A stretch of DNA of 64,000 nt from positions 806,001 through 870,000 of the forward strand of contig NC_089575.1 in NCBI RefSeq assembly GCF_040115645.1. The letters are read 5' to 3'. Below are positions 8,352 to 21,006 of this stretch, one piece after another. Each line of letters opens with the position of its first letter. The first letter of the stretch is position 1. A program made the position numbers and the translations under genes. The stretch comes from Euwallacea fornicatus (taxonomy: Eukaryota; Arthropoda; Insecta; Coleoptera; Curculionidae). The notes beneath the pieces are model-generated. The model did not search any database. It was not told the DNA's origin and worked only from the letters and a program-made list of their open reading frames with translations.

Positions 8352-11300
8352 CTACCACCGGAAAAAATCAGGCAGGAGGTTTTGCAAATGAAAGCTTAGC
8401 GACAGTGATGACTTACTTTTGAGTTGAAATTCACTACTTATGACGCCACGCCCAATAGAGGAGATTATCACATCCGCCTTGTATAGTAAGCAAAATTTAT
8501 ATTTCATCACGACCAACATCAGGAGCTTGATTTCGCAACTACCAATCTTTCTCTTTTGCCTTCCCGCACCTTTTAGACAGATTTGGTAAGCTACGACCAA
8601 TGAGTCTTTGATATGATGCGCGATTCGGGCTTCATGATCATTGTTTTCCCCATTCTGAAATGTTGTGTATTAGAGGAGTTGGAGAATTTTAACTCCACCG
8701 ACTTCACGACTTCACAAGGTGACGGCCAGGCGATCAGCTATGTTTTTTATATGAAGTCTTTGCTGCATTTGAGGCTATTGTAGAGCCATTGTATACCCCA
8801 AGGCTGGATTACATAGAATTTTACTGTTCTAAATGAGGATTTCGCTCAGAAATAGAAGCATCATAACGAACAAAATCGTAATTTTATTTACGAAAGTGGG
8901 GTCTAGAACTACCTGTTCAAACTCAAATTCCTCATATGGCATGTGAGTTGAAGGGTATAGGACACTTAATACCAAAATCGGAATATGGTCACGTTCAATC
9001 ACAAAGAAAATGCTTTCCTCCCGACCGGTAGTGATCTGGAACGGGGAAAAAACTCGGAAATCCTTATACGGGCTGTTCAAAAAATACTGTGCCAAACTTA
9101 AGGAAGTTACAGGGGACATTTTAACGAACACTTCGTCTGAACATAGTTCAGACTCTTTGGGAATTCCTGAGGTCGACACTAAAGTATGCTGAAGGGTTTG
9201 TCATAAGCCCATGACGAATGGACTTCAATAGTTGTTGGCAGTAAGATTTACCGACAGTAACGACGCAACACACCGTTTGAATATCCTGAGAAGTCACAAC
9301 TGCAAAATACTAACCGAAAAGCTCCATAGCTTTAAGAAACAACATCTAGTGGTCGTAAGAAGTAGAACAACCTAGAAGCCGACGAAGGGTCAGTTCCTGG
9401 GCTGCTGAGATCCTACAATCCCACTACCTGTAGCTTTATAGCTACTCCAAGGCGATAGGGCAAGGGGAGAGGGGGGTCGGCGAGACTCTGGTTTGAGGCT
9501 TCCATGCAACAGTTGGTGGTTGACTCTTGGACTCTGTTCGCTTTTATTAAACGTTCGAAGTGATCTCCGTTAGCATCCCTGCAAAGATTAATTCGACATA
9601 AAAAGTTAAAATGGACCCTCGAAATTTCTTAAAATATCCACTGAATTTTGAATTCGTCTCCACAAATCCTCTTCGTCATTTACGGGAGTTAAGTGTTGCA
9701 CGAACTTTAGAGTCCCATATAAAAAATAATCAAGTGGAGTTAAATCAGGAGAGCGTGGTGGCCAGATTACCGGAGCATCGTTTCCTCTACCGATCCATCT
9801 GTGTGAAGATCACTTCGGACATTTAATAAAAGCGAGCAATTGAAAAAAAATACAATTACTTATGAGGCTCATGATTTATCAGTTAAAATTGCATTTTCAA
9901 GTAGTTCATGAGATATTCACTGCGCCAGAGATACGGTAAACTTTAAAAGTCAAATATCTCAAAAAAGAGTGCTTGTAGAGACTTCTACCAAGAGACCTTT
10001 TTTTCCTGAAACGCGCAGGAAAACACAAATTTAGTCATAAATCAATTTTATACCGGGTGATAAAAAAGTTATGCCCTTTTAAAGAGGGTCTATGATGCGC
10101 TGACAACGCCCTCTACATTGTGCATGGAAAATGTAAACAGATTCTGATTTTTCACCCCTAAAAACCCTTCGATACGACATTTTGTGTAGATAGCAGCATT
10201 ACCAACGAAGTAATTAAATTTTTTCGATTTTTTAATCTTAACTTCGACGCCCTGTATTTCGAAAACCGTCCACTTTTGGATTGGACAAATGAGGTTAAAT
10301 CATCACGTTCTGACCCCAGGAATATGTGGTAGGATTTTGTACAGGTCTTTCACACACACCCTGTATAGTGGTTGTGACTCGTATATGTCAGATCGGGCAC
10401 TTCTGAGACTATCCTCGTATGAACAAAAATTAGAGGTGAAATAGAGAATCAGACGAGCCGGAAACTGAGGGCAATAGAGAAGATCCGCCATCGCCTGAAA
10501 TAATGCTAAACCCGGAGAAAACATGACGAAGAGGCGAGGTTCCTCGAGCAAGGATCCCACATAAGCCGGACGCCAGATGACCAGACCAAGAAGGTTTCCT
10601 CGTCTGTATACGAGAAAAATGGTTTTGTATTTTGGGGGGAATGACGTTACAAATATCTCCTTTCGATTTCAGCGCTCTTAGACGTTTCTACCAAGAGGCT
10701 GAATTACTGAGCAGGAATATTTATACCTGTCGCTGTAGGGCCTAAGCCATACTTTCGCTCAGGAATAGAAAGTTGATACTAGATAGTATCGCATTTTTAT
10801 CTGAAAAAAATGATGTAGAATTACCTGCTCCAACTGAAATTCTCCATCATTGATCCGCTCTAACCATTCGGAAATGGCGGAGATCTTTTGGTCGTGATTT
10901 ACATTTCCATTAACTCGCAGAGCTTCAACCAACTCTGGAAAACGTTTTCTGGCATTTGATCCCAGAGACTGCAGTTTTATCTTCAACTTCTTAAATAACT
11001 GATGTGAAATCGCTAGTTCAGTGACTCTACCAACACATTTTTACTAAGTATCCAACCTACCTTTGGTGCCGATTTAGTATCAACCACTTTTCTCCTCCGA
11101 ACACTTACAGATTTCCATGAGAAAATTTTGAAAAATGCTCGTTTCTTCTGTCGCTTTTGCTCTTGTATCAGCCCCAATATAACGTTATAAAACTCTTTAT
11201 CATCGTACAACTTATTACAAACTTCCACCTCTTTGTCATAAGCCCTTATCAACGCCTTGAGGAATTCTACCATGGACGCATCATTATAACCTAAGGGCTG

Positions 11301-14300
11301 CTTTTGAGCTTTATGTAGCTTTCCATCGTTCATAAGATTCGCCACGAATGTCGATCCCAGTTTAATTTCGCTCTTGTTGTTTAAGCAAGAGTTGCGTAGA
11401 GTAAGTTTCCAGCCCCCTAAGGGACACGAAGATGGGGCCCTTTCAATTTCTTTGATTTCAAGGAATTGAGGCTCCGAAATTTCGGCTCCATCTTTCACGG
11501 TGGCAGCCATGTGTTCATTTTCGGTTAGTTCATTACCTCCAGAAATACTTGAAGCTCTATTTTCCAGCGTTGCCGACTCGCTCTTGCTCAGCAGAAACTG
11601 TAGGGAAAATTCTGTATTTTCCTGCTCGTCAGATTCCCTCAAACTGTTCATTTGCCTAACTTTTCTAGCATATCTCTGACCGCTCTTTGTCATCTCCTCA
11701 GAACAAATATTCTCGTTCAAATCCTCATTGCTCGTCCTCCTGGTCGATCTGGATGGTTTGAATAGGGCGGCAATTTTAAGTCTTCCAAAGAAATTGACTA
11801 GACGGTTTGGGGAGTACCGGCTAGATCTAATGGTGGAATAGCCGCTCTCGGCAGACTCTGAGTTGCTCTCGGCAAAGTGGGACATGTCCATGTTGTATTG
11901 GCATGTATTGATATTAAAGGTATGATCAAAGGGTCTAAATAGGTCCACTAAGAAAGTTTCTCGATTGATGGCTTCATTGTCAATTGACGCTTCATCCTCG
12001 GAGAAGAACTTAAACGAGGGAAAAGTAGTCGCTAGGGTAGGGCAACTCATAGACTGAATTATTAAACGCCATCCATTCTCTTTGGGGCTCTCGCAGTTGA
12101 TGAATTCTACAGCGTGAAGCTCCTTGTCTGAAGGTACGACCATTAGAGCTGAATCGCTTGAAAATGTATGCAGACCAGCTGAATATATTTCCACGATACT
12201 AAGTGTATCACATAAAGCCGGAGCAGGAGCAGCAATGGTGGGAATACCTGAAGAGTTTCCTTCCTCAGACTTTTCATGAGGGCGTTTACTCTCTGGTGAA
12301 TTTTCTGAGGCTGAAGGAAATCCGATATTAGTCTGAACATCTGATGAGTTCTCTTTCTGAGACTTTTCAAGGTAACGTTCGCTTTCTGACCGATCATCTA
12401 GAGATGGAGGATCAGGAGACAGAACATCTGGAGAGTTCCCTTCCTGAGACTTTCCGAGATGGCCGTTACTTTCTGATCGATATCTAGCGAATAACGATTG
12501 TATATTGTCTATTAATGCCAAAAAGTTTTTGCAGGCGGAGCATTGTTGTGCAAACTGTAGACAGGTGCACACAGATTCCTGGAACATGTCATCAACCATA
12601 GCCTGCAGGTTCAGAAGTCTCTTGCACATTGCTTCCAGACGTTCCTGATCTTCACCCATGGTCATACTTATTCCATCTTTCTCGGATTTACAATCATCAT
12701 TTTTGAGTTCACCAGCGGGAGCAACCTCAGGACCTCGACTAGCTGATGCCGATGTTTTATCTCTATCTTTCCGTAGAACGTTCTCTTTATTAAGGCCGAG
12801 AATTGATATTTCGAGCATGTGCTTCGCACATGCAACTGTAGACTTCACCTCGTAACTCTCATGCCTCCCATCCTTCCTAATGATAAAATTTTTCTTCATC
12901 TTCTTTCCCCTGGAGGTACCGTAAACTTTTCTCTTCTGATATGCACCAATCAGCCCAGTGCTAAGTCTATTTGTAACATACTGGTGTGACCCGTGTGACT
13001 GAGAGGTATCTCTTAGGTTAAAGTTGTTGGCGAATTTCTCTGTGGTATTCTCAATATCATTGCTGATACAGCTTCCGCCCTTCGTTTCTACAACGAATTC
13101 GTTTCTATCCACAGAACCGGCATTTCCACAGCGAATTTCCGACTTAGGTCGATCAGTGTCATCCCTCAGAGGTCTTTTTACGTTCACTAAAGATTTGCTC
13201 TTGCGATTGAGGCGATCTGAGTTTCCTACATCACTCACCAACGAAAAAGAACCCTCTGTTGCTTCTTTCGATCCAAAGCTGCCTGACTGGTAGCTTCGAA
13301 CGGCCACGCCGTTGTCAATAAGCGGATTATTATCGGTTATGGTTAAAGTTAGACATCTAGTATTAGGGCCTCCAAAGGGATCATGGCAGTGGAAATAAGA
13401 CTCTGCCACACTAGCAGGTTTTCTGCTCTGGACTTCATTAGTCTCGGGACCAATCCGACTTACGCCAAACGGAACAGCTTCACCTCGAATCCCACTCACT
13501 GCTTCTTCACTAGTCTGGATCTTCTGAACACTTTGTTTTCTAGCAATGTCAAGCATATTCTTGGATGAACTTCTGAATACTTTAATGCATTTAAGTGTTA
13601 TAGCAGGGGATAGTTCAACTTTGACTTGCATTCTGGAATTGGCCGATTCGTACCGAATGCTTTTAATTTCCATCCTTCTAGTAGAGCCTGTTTGAAGAGG
13701 GTTTTGACGATGGGTGGGCGTTTTTTGTTGAGAATTGGAGAGTGGAGGCTGTTTACGACGTATTATTTTTCTTGAGTCTTTTTTCGCAACCTTCAGAGTA
13801 ACAAATTAAAGATATACAGGGTGTCCGTTTCTGGAGCACAACCACGTGGATCTCGGTATCGGTAAAAGTCACGAGGTCGGTTAAATTAGGGAAAAGGTTG
13901 AGAAAACCGGAGTTCAAGAATATGTCGTTTTAAGATTTGAGATTTGTCGATAACTTTTGGAGATATTCGAAAAAAAGTGGAATCGTAGAAAATCGTTTTT
14001 ATTCTATCTTTCGCTTATTTAGTGAGTTAATTTTAAATAATTAACAGTTTATTGTTGCAAATTTTCCTCTTCTAGAACGAGCGATGTCATATTTGAAATC
14101 TTACGTTTCGATTTTCGACAACCATCATCAACTTTGTTTTTTCCTATGGGCGCATCCATCTTGAATTGTCGCATTTTCGCTAAAGCAACAATCGACATCG
14201 CCACGTTGTAGAAGAAGAAAAGTTGCAATGATGAAGTGCCAATGATCTTGAATGGCGTCGCAAAATAACCTGAGAAGAAAAACATTTTTTTTCCCAAAAT

Positions 14301-17300
14301 TTCAGTATTTTTCGAATACCTTCGAAAATCATAGGAATTTCTCAAATTTGAAAAAAGGCACATTTTTCAACTCCGCATTGTGCAACTTGCCAGCTCTACA
14401 TGATTAAACTGCAGAAGCGAACACCATACACTGCGACATTTTTCATACACTACCCAATCTAGAAATATCTCTGAAACACGTTCTCGTTTGTTTTTTTTTT
14501 TAACTAATTAATCAGGACCCTGATAATGAGTTCTCACGAACTAACCTCAGCTAAGCCGGACTAGCCTAAACTACCCTGAACTGATTTACACTCACTTGAA
14601 CTGACCCTTTTTTTAAAGCAGTGTATGTGTTAAACGCCAGCCAAAAGACATTGATGTTGTTGATGTAATTCGACCCCCGAGTGCGGCACTTACCCTGAGG
14701 GTATACCCACGAAACACTCTTACCGCTCTTCACCTAGAATCCCCATCGCGACCACCGACAAATACTACCTCAGCTGAGGAATGAGGAGACTATTCCACCC
14801 CAACCTCTTTTTTTTTATAGAGGTTGAGGGGAATCTACAAGCAGACATTGGGGGCTTGGCACTCGGCGATCTTATTTGCTCCTTTTGTGTCGAGTTAACG
14901 TCCCGATCCAGGGCACGCTGACCAACTAAACTCCCTGTCCTCCCTTCACCGTTACTCCCCCCGGAACCACTGCAAGGCATTACTTCGGAGGGTGGTGGCA
15001 TCTCTCCCTAGTCTAATCTGCAACGTTGCGGAGGACTCTTCCTTGCATCACACCTCTCTCGTTCTCTTTCAATATTTTTTCTTCCATGATCGTTTCACTC
15101 ATTCTCACAAACGCATCTCATTTGCTTTCGCTCTCTACTATCTCTCTGCCAACCGCGTTTCGATCCAGATTGAGGCCGCTCTCCCTGGCTTCCGTTCGAG
15201 CGGTCTCCCATTCAGGAAACTTCCACTACTATTCCACCCTAACCTGGACTAACCTGGACTACTTATACGAAATCGTTCATGAACGAAACGGCACGTTTTG
15301 ATACAGATTTTTGTACAGACTACTTAGCAACATTTTGTGTAGGCAAGAAGCGTCTGACTTACTTGCATGGGGGACTCTTTAATTACTCCAATTGGAGAAA
15401 CTGTTGTCGACTTTCTATTTCGAACATAAGCGATTTCAACCCTCTTCTTGACTCTCCTACCCTTTATTGGTAACGTCAGTTCGCTTTCGCCTAAAACATG
15501 AATAATTAGTTGTTTTTTATCTTTATGCCAGAGAACATATTCAGAGCTAATTAACTCACCCTGTGCAACGTTCACAACAAGTTCCGCCTCTAGTTCATTG
15601 TTTTTCCTCCTCCCAGTAGTTCCTATAGGTGGGGCAACAGTTAAATCCACCTTAATATCAAGAAAAGACGAATTGGCAGTTAAATCCATCTCATTTGCAG
15701 GAAGAGGTGAATCAACAGCTAAATCTATGTCATTAACAGGAGGAATCGGCCTCTGGACAACGTTTGGACCTTGAGAGTCACCAACACCCTCAAGAATCGA
15801 ATTCGCATCTCCTTCAGGGCAACTGCATTCTCTGGGCTTGATTGCCTGATATTCTTTGCAAGGAGTAGTTTGGGATCCCGTTATTTTCTCGATGGAAAGG
15901 GGGAAATTGTTTTGCAATCTGTTAGTATTACTTTGAGGACGAGGATTTGGTTTAAATGTTGTTTTCACGACTTGCTTGGCCCCACCGCATATGGCGACAT
16001 CGGATTTTGAAATATTCATCTGCCGGCGGAGATTTAGATTGGCAAACAACCTAGAATCGGTGTGGGATTTGTGTGGCCCGTAAAATCTATGAGAAAAGTT
16101 TCAATGTCAGACTACAAGTATCACTGGACATAAAGTTGGAACATAAAGATTGTGCAACTGGGAGAAGGACCGCAGAAGGTTGAATATGTCCCCGCAAAAC
16201 CCAATGAAGTGGGTTGCATCATTAGCGGTTGAAGTAGGCGGAGTCAGTATAGTGTCCATATTTCTCACCGTTTCACAATTTTTACTGATATAAAATCTAG
16301 TGATTTTTTTTTCATTTATTTACATTGCTGCAGTATGCTCTCAATTTTTTTTTTAATTTCCATTGCCGGGAAAGTAGCGAAATCGATATTAACTAACAAT
16401 CCAAGTAGCAACGCCAGAAGGACTGACGGCGCCCACTTGGTTGGTCTTTGTCGGAGGTATATTAAATTTTATGCGGTCTTTCTCTCACTTATGCAGTCCT
16501 AGAGCGGGCGAACAGGATGCTCGCGATCAGGGGAGCACTGGTCAAGATCCCGCCGATCAGATTGCGTGTGGAAGAGAGGAGAATGGTCTGGCAGAGAGGT
16601 AAGGGTTTCAGGAATGAGGCCAGAGAGTGTGTGATGAATAAGTGGAAGAGTGAATGAGCAGTGTATGATGGGTGGACGAAAGCTCTGCTCCCGAGCATAA
16701 GACAATGGGTCGAACGTCAATGGACGAAAACAGCGTACATGCTAACGCAGGTATTCACTGGACACGGAGTGTTTGGGAAATACCTACATAGAATAAGAGT
16801 TGAGGAGAGCGACATATGCTGGTTTTGCGGGATGCGGGGAATCGCGGATTCCCCGAAGCACACACTCTGGGGATGTCCGGAGTGGGAGGCTGAACATATC
16901 GAAGCTAGGAGGGCAGGATTCAACCTGGACAAAGAGACGATTGGCAGGAAACTGGTGGGGAGCGAGAGGAAGTGGAAGGTGTTCGAGCTCATGGTAAATA
17001 GGATTATGTTCAGGAAGACGGAGACACATGGTATGAAGAGGAGAGTGGAAGTGTAAAGTGTAGATATTGCGACTGGACGTCCTGAAGGAATGCCGATCTG
17101 GCGATACCGGGGCCATAAGAAGAGAGGGGGTAGTTTTAGCGGGTAGGTAGGCGCAGGCTCGAATCCCATACTACCCGGCTTTGATAGGCCCGGTGTCTTT
17201 TGAAGATTTCCACCTCCTCGGGCACAAAAAAAAATTAAAGATATTATGGATGGTTTTGCCTTTCGGGGCCTGTGAAAAAATAATCTGTTGCCTTATGCTG

Positions 17301-20300
17301 AAGAAGAAATGCCATTACGATGGGTTTTTGTAATATAGTTAAATATATGCCTTTGAAAGATTGACCGTCCCTTTCACCAGATCTAAACCCCATAGAGGAA
17401 CTCTGGGAGCATTTAGACCGGCAAGTTCATCGAGATAAAATTACCAGCGTTAATGGACCGTTCAACTTATTAAACGAAAAATGGGAAAAGATTTTACGTA
17501 ATATTGTGATACTCTGGTAGATTCCATCCCAAACGATATACAGCAGTCATTCAGCTAAAGGGTTATGCAACAAAGTACTGAATGTTTCATGAAAGATATT
17601 TAAAAAAGAGTGTAACTGTTTGAATTTCCATACTTTTGACCATCACTGTATGGGCTTGATATGAAATAACCCCAAACCCTATTTAACCGAAAAATTTTCA
17701 AAAGGCACAGTACTTACCTACATTTTCCTTCTTCACAGCAAACACGAATCTCATGGTCTCCGTTCTGGGACGGAATTTTGTCATGGGAGTCTTGGTTGTT
17801 CAGGTAATTTTCCGAGCGACTGCTGGTCAGCCGTCTACAGTAGAACTCGTTGGTACCAGTAATAGGAACAAAATATTGCTCGTTATTATCATTAATGAAA
17901 ATGTCTGAAAATCCCTCGACGGTGTTGTTCAAATTAGAATTTCTTGTAGTCCAAATCTGATTAGAATTTTTTAAGTCCTGTAAAACTTCGGTTTCCACCC
18001 TCTGGTTTTTATTTTGCAAATACTGCTCGTTGATAGTTTCCTCTCCCGAAAGACTTGAAACCATGCGGGTGCTGTCGCTCATCAAAGTCCTCCCATCACA
18101 ACTTCCCTCCGAGGCGTCATCTTCAATGGCAGAATATTTGTAATACGATTTAAACCTCCGACATAACTTCCTCTTCTCCAACACGTCTCGATCATCCGAG
18201 TACTTTTTCACTTTGTTTCCGATCACATCATCTATTCTAACTCCATGAGGATGAATCGCAATAATCAAAACAACTTTGCATTTAGGCCTTTTAGTACTTC
18301 GTGCCTTCTTGCCACTCTTGAAATCCTGGATAGGAGGCTCTATTCCATTCACGCTAAAATCATGTCCATTGGCATGGGTTTGGGATTCTCTAAAACTACC
18401 CGGGAGCCCGAAGATTTGTCTTAAATGAGAATTTCCTTGTGCAACATGGGTCTTTGGAGGACTTCTCAATAATTCATTCTGGGGATATGAAGGCAGCTTC
18501 GCTTTCATTGTGGATATCTTTTGATGGTCGGGTTCTTGCACAAACTTCCAAGGCGAGCAGCTTCGGGGGTTGCTCTCATGGTACCTCACAATTTCTCTGC
18601 TGGTAGAGACTATTTCTTGCTCTGAGCTTGAATCAGAGTTATATGGTGTCATCATACGGAGCTGCGGATGATTTGTTTGAGATCGCTGTTCGCTGGAACG
18701 AGCCTGATTATGATGAGAACGAATCGGTGAATGAATAGTTTTATCTTCTTGAAGTCTTCTTCTGTGGCCATAGTTATGCCGAGATTTGTGTATTGGCACT
18801 AAGTTGTCCGGAAATTGATCTGGACATATGTTGCGCAATGTCCTGGAATCTTCTTGGTTCTTTGCTAAACCCGCATGATCTTTTGAACGGATGCGATCAA
18901 ATGTTCGTCGAGAATCATGACGTTGATGCGTTCGATTTGTGAACACTTTAGTTGCGCTATCATGAAAATTTTTGTGAACATTTACCGTTGTTACACGAGT
19001 GCTAAATTTTTCTTCACTCCTCCGAGTTCCTTTCTCCGAGATCGGCCTTTCTTTAAGTCGCTTTAAAGCTTCGTTCACAATATCCGCCTTCATCGTAGAT
19101 CTTGTTACGTTACCTTTGACACATTCTCCGCTTTTGTATCTCTTTCGTCCTTTCATCACCGATTTGCAGCCATTGCTCGCGTGTTCTACTTTCAGTTCTA
19201 TTTCTTTGCTTTTGTTGATTAATGTGCTCAGTTTTCGATGTATCAACGATTGAATTTTTCTCAAGTAAATCTCCTCTACAATTTTATAGATTTTGTGGTC
19301 TTCACTTTGAAAGTGTTGGTCACGCGAACACTTTCTTGAATGACCGCATTCTCTCGTAACATGGTTCTTTGCCCTTAATTTAATCTTCTGCCGCCACTGA
19401 CCTCCTGCACGCTCTCCAGTCCCCCACTTAACATTCCTCATGGTATTCCTTGCGTCTTTGAGTTTTCTGGATTCGATCGGCATAATGCTTCCTCTCCGTT
19501 GAAGTTTTGACTTGTAATCAGCGTTACTCATCTCAGCTGCAAATTCTTCATTTTCAGGGCGTTTGCTCTTCTTCTTGAACTTTATTAAATCTTGCTCTAC
19601 CTTACCAATATCAGGGTCCGCGCTGGTTTTTGAGCAAGGATCAGATTTTCGCCCAGAAGGTTCTGCCACCAGTTGATTATCATCTTTGCTGCCTCTCTTT
19701 GAACGCCGATATAAATACTTAACTTCAGCCACAGTCTCGTCATTTTCGAGCAGAGGGGAAACATGGCTCACCTGGCAGTATATAACTTTCTGAACCTTAC
19801 TGAAGTTCTGTATAGTCAGGAACGGGGACCTATCTGTGGATTTGTGACCTTTCTGGAGAGACTTTCTACGTCTCTGCTTCTCTTCTTTGGAATTGCCAAC
19901 CACTGCCTCATTCTGCTGTTCTGTTTCTTCTTTTTTATCACATTTATCATCTTTTCTAATATCTCGGTCACGACTCCTTTGGAAGCGATAATTATGTTTT
20001 CGTTCCCATTCTCTCCCGCGCACTTTATCCTTCGACGCTATCGAGGTTTGAACAGCATCGTTGAAAGATTTTTTTTTTCTGAAGACCAGTTTTGTATTGG
20101 TTATGGCAGCGGGAAGTACATGGTGTCTGAATGCGATTTCACGTGCTTTTGCATGCGGTTTTTTAGATTGCCGGTGGGCATGCCTTTCACCTAAAAATAA
20201 CCTAATCGTAGCGAAAAGAAATAAGATACCAGTAATTAACCTCTGCCCTTTGTAGCTTCTCTCTGGACATCTGCAGATTTCAACTTGCCAGCGTGGGTTA

Positions 20301-20427
20301 ACTCCGTATACTCTCCACAAGCATTGTTGTCAAATTTGAGACTATCTGTGACATCTTCTTCCACACATTCATATTTCGAATCAGCCTTCTTTCGCCTGCA
20401 GCTGCCCTTAGGTTTAGGATGGTGCAT
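8352..20427 (-). CDS. Large unrecognised, mostly disordered protein (six exons, about 2,180 aa)
   Basis: I do not recognise this gene. Exons on the - strand: A 20427-20241 (ATG with A at -3), B 20190-17718, C 16086-15363, D 13748-11061, E 10998-10825, F 8654-8352 (TAG). All junctions are GT-AG, and phases match at every join (1, 2, 0, 0, 0), which strongly supports one gene of 6,549 coding bases. Exon B is very basic (many K/R/E/S/H, nuclear-localisation-like runs). Exon C has short repeats such as VDLTV and DLTANSS. Exon D is acidic/serine-rich with repeated SEKRPHEKSEEGNSSG-like units and a cysteine cluster CTCLQFAQQCSAC. Exons E and F share an NG-x(4)-H-x(3)-I pattern. No signal peptide or membrane helix is evident. 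Introns hold LINE and transposon relics. A scaffold or chromatin role is possible but not shown. Confidence 0.72.
8913..9035 (-). other. Possible extra exon or decayed exon duplicate
   Basis: In the last intron of the unknown gene lies an in-phase 41-codon segment with a strong acceptor (TTTTTTCCCCGTTCCAG) and a CAG/GTAGTT donor. Its last codons (EEFEFEQ) and the following 80 bp of intron resemble the end of exon E (GEFQLEQ) and its intron, both closing with TTCTATT-CTGAGCGAAA. It could be an alternative exon or a partial duplicate of exon E that has decayed. Confidence 0.4.
9540..9790 (-). mobile_element. C-terminal fragment of an IS630/mariner-type (DDE_3) transposase
   Basis: On the - strand a clear signature WIGRGNDAPVIWPPRSPDLT, followed by PLDYF, sits at about 9790-9715 and continues to a C-terminal piece with GDHFERLIKAN near 9575-9545. 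N-terminal parts are missing and the frame is broken. It abuts the inverted tail that begins at 9790. Confidence 0.75.
9790..10363 (+). mobile_element. Transposon tail, inverted partner of 21456-22020
   Basis: Begins with a transposase C-terminal fragment in + orientation (CEDHFGHLIKASN, near 9799-9840), then a 520-bp non-coding tail that ends TTTCACACACACCCTG at 10363 followed by TA. The same sequence appears in reverse complement at 21456-22020 with high similarity. TA next to CAGGGTG-type ends fits the Tc1/mariner/IS630 superfamily. Confidence 0.8.
10385..10420. repeat. Solitary mariner-type terminal repeat
   Basis: GTCAGATCGGGCACTTCTGA then GACTATCCTCG closely resembles the mariner right end at 5365-5397. 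No transposase accompanies it. Confidence 0.5.
13815..14430. mobile_element. Probable DNA-transposon remnant in intron C-D of the unknown gene
   Basis: Starts TACAGGGTGTCCGTTTCTGG near 13815, a typical insect DNA-transposon end. A weakly matching inverted end (AGAAGCGAACACC) lies near 14413-14426. The interior has a short - strand frame (14049-14363) of no recognised family. Confidence 0.4.
14630..15300. other. GC-richer intronic block of unclear origin
   Basis: Noticeably GC-richer than its surroundings, with a T9 run followed by an imperfect inverted segment (AACCTC then GAGGTTGAGGGGAATCTACA) near 14810-14840 and a tandem AACCTGGACT motif near 15240-15262. The composition resembles LINE-derived DNA such as the R1-like tail at 16495-17240, but no protein signature was found. 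Confidence 0.3.
15491..15559 (-). other. Candidate 69-bp in-frame intron inside exon C
   Basis: On the - strand a GTGAGT donor and TTTTAG acceptor bound an AT-rich 69-bp segment with no stop in frame. Splicing or retention both keep the frame of the unknown gene, giving two isoforms that differ by 23 residues. Confidence 0.45.
16495..17240 (+). mobile_element. 5'-truncated R1-like non-LTR retrotransposon
   Basis: GC-rich + strand coding tail of a LINE. It has ERANRMLAIRGALVKIPPIR at the start, one nonsense codon near 16654, then an open frame to 17056 with the C-terminal zinc-knuckle pattern CWFCG...DSPKHTLWGCPEW typical of R1/Jockey-type second ORFs. The 3' untranslated part ends in an A-run near 17226. 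It is truncated at the 5' end, as usual for LINE insertions, and lies in intron B-C of the unknown gene in antisense orientation. Confidence 0.8.
17365..17652 (+). mobile_element. Tc1-like transposase C-terminal relic
   Basis: SPDLNPIEELWEHLDRQVH is readable at about 17376-17430 on the + strand, followed by degenerate sequence ending ACTTTTGACCATCACTG before TA near 17652, like a Tc1 end. Only the last quarter of the transposase remains. Confidence 0.7.
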
Positions 20428-21006
20428 GTTTTAACGGCGTTCTGGTTTTCTTGTATTCCTTCGGCAATTCGTGCTTCAAGGGTCAGACGTGTGCAGTAAA
20501 TCGCTTAAAATCGAAAAAAAACGTTTGTCAATTTAGGATAAATTTCTTTCACACAAGACTTCGCATGAAGTTTTACAGTTCACGTCAAAGTGGCATAGGT
20601 AGGAAGGTATTGACCGGTTCTCAATACTTATAATATAACTAGAGGAGTGCTGGAATAGTAGGAATCTGGTTATTAACGCTGAATTGAAATGCTGGATTGA
20701 CTATTGATCGTACACCTTAATTTTTAAGTTAAGGCTTCAAATAAAAAATGAAGGAACTGCTACTTAGTAATATTAGTGCCCTAATTATACTACTAATATG
20801 AGTATATTTTAATTCAAAGTAAATTACTTCTTGTTTACATCAAAAGATAAATATTTGTTCATATTGCTTACATAGTACAAAAATGAGTATTAGTACACAT
20901 ATGAAAATATAAATTTTTTTCATCTTTCGGTATTTTATTTTGCAAAATTATTGTTCTGTTCAGTTTGGTGAAGAGTTTTTAAATTTAAATACATAGTTGT
21001 TCCGCC
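20428..21006. other. Upstream region of the unknown gene
   Basis: Very AT-rich. It should contain the promoter or 5' untranslated region of the - strand gene starting at 20427, but no TATA box or initiator could be placed with confidence. No coding sequence seen. Confidence 0.35.

Noticed and set aside
9010..9192. + strand frame with LFKKYCAKLKEVTG, resembling LFKKLKIKLQ of exon E
   Set aside because: It lies on the opposite strand to exon E, so the likeness is probably chance; the - strand segment with splice sites is preferred.
16717..17169. 150-codon - strand frame
   Set aside because: Antisense shadow of the GC-rich LINE coding strand; no motifs.
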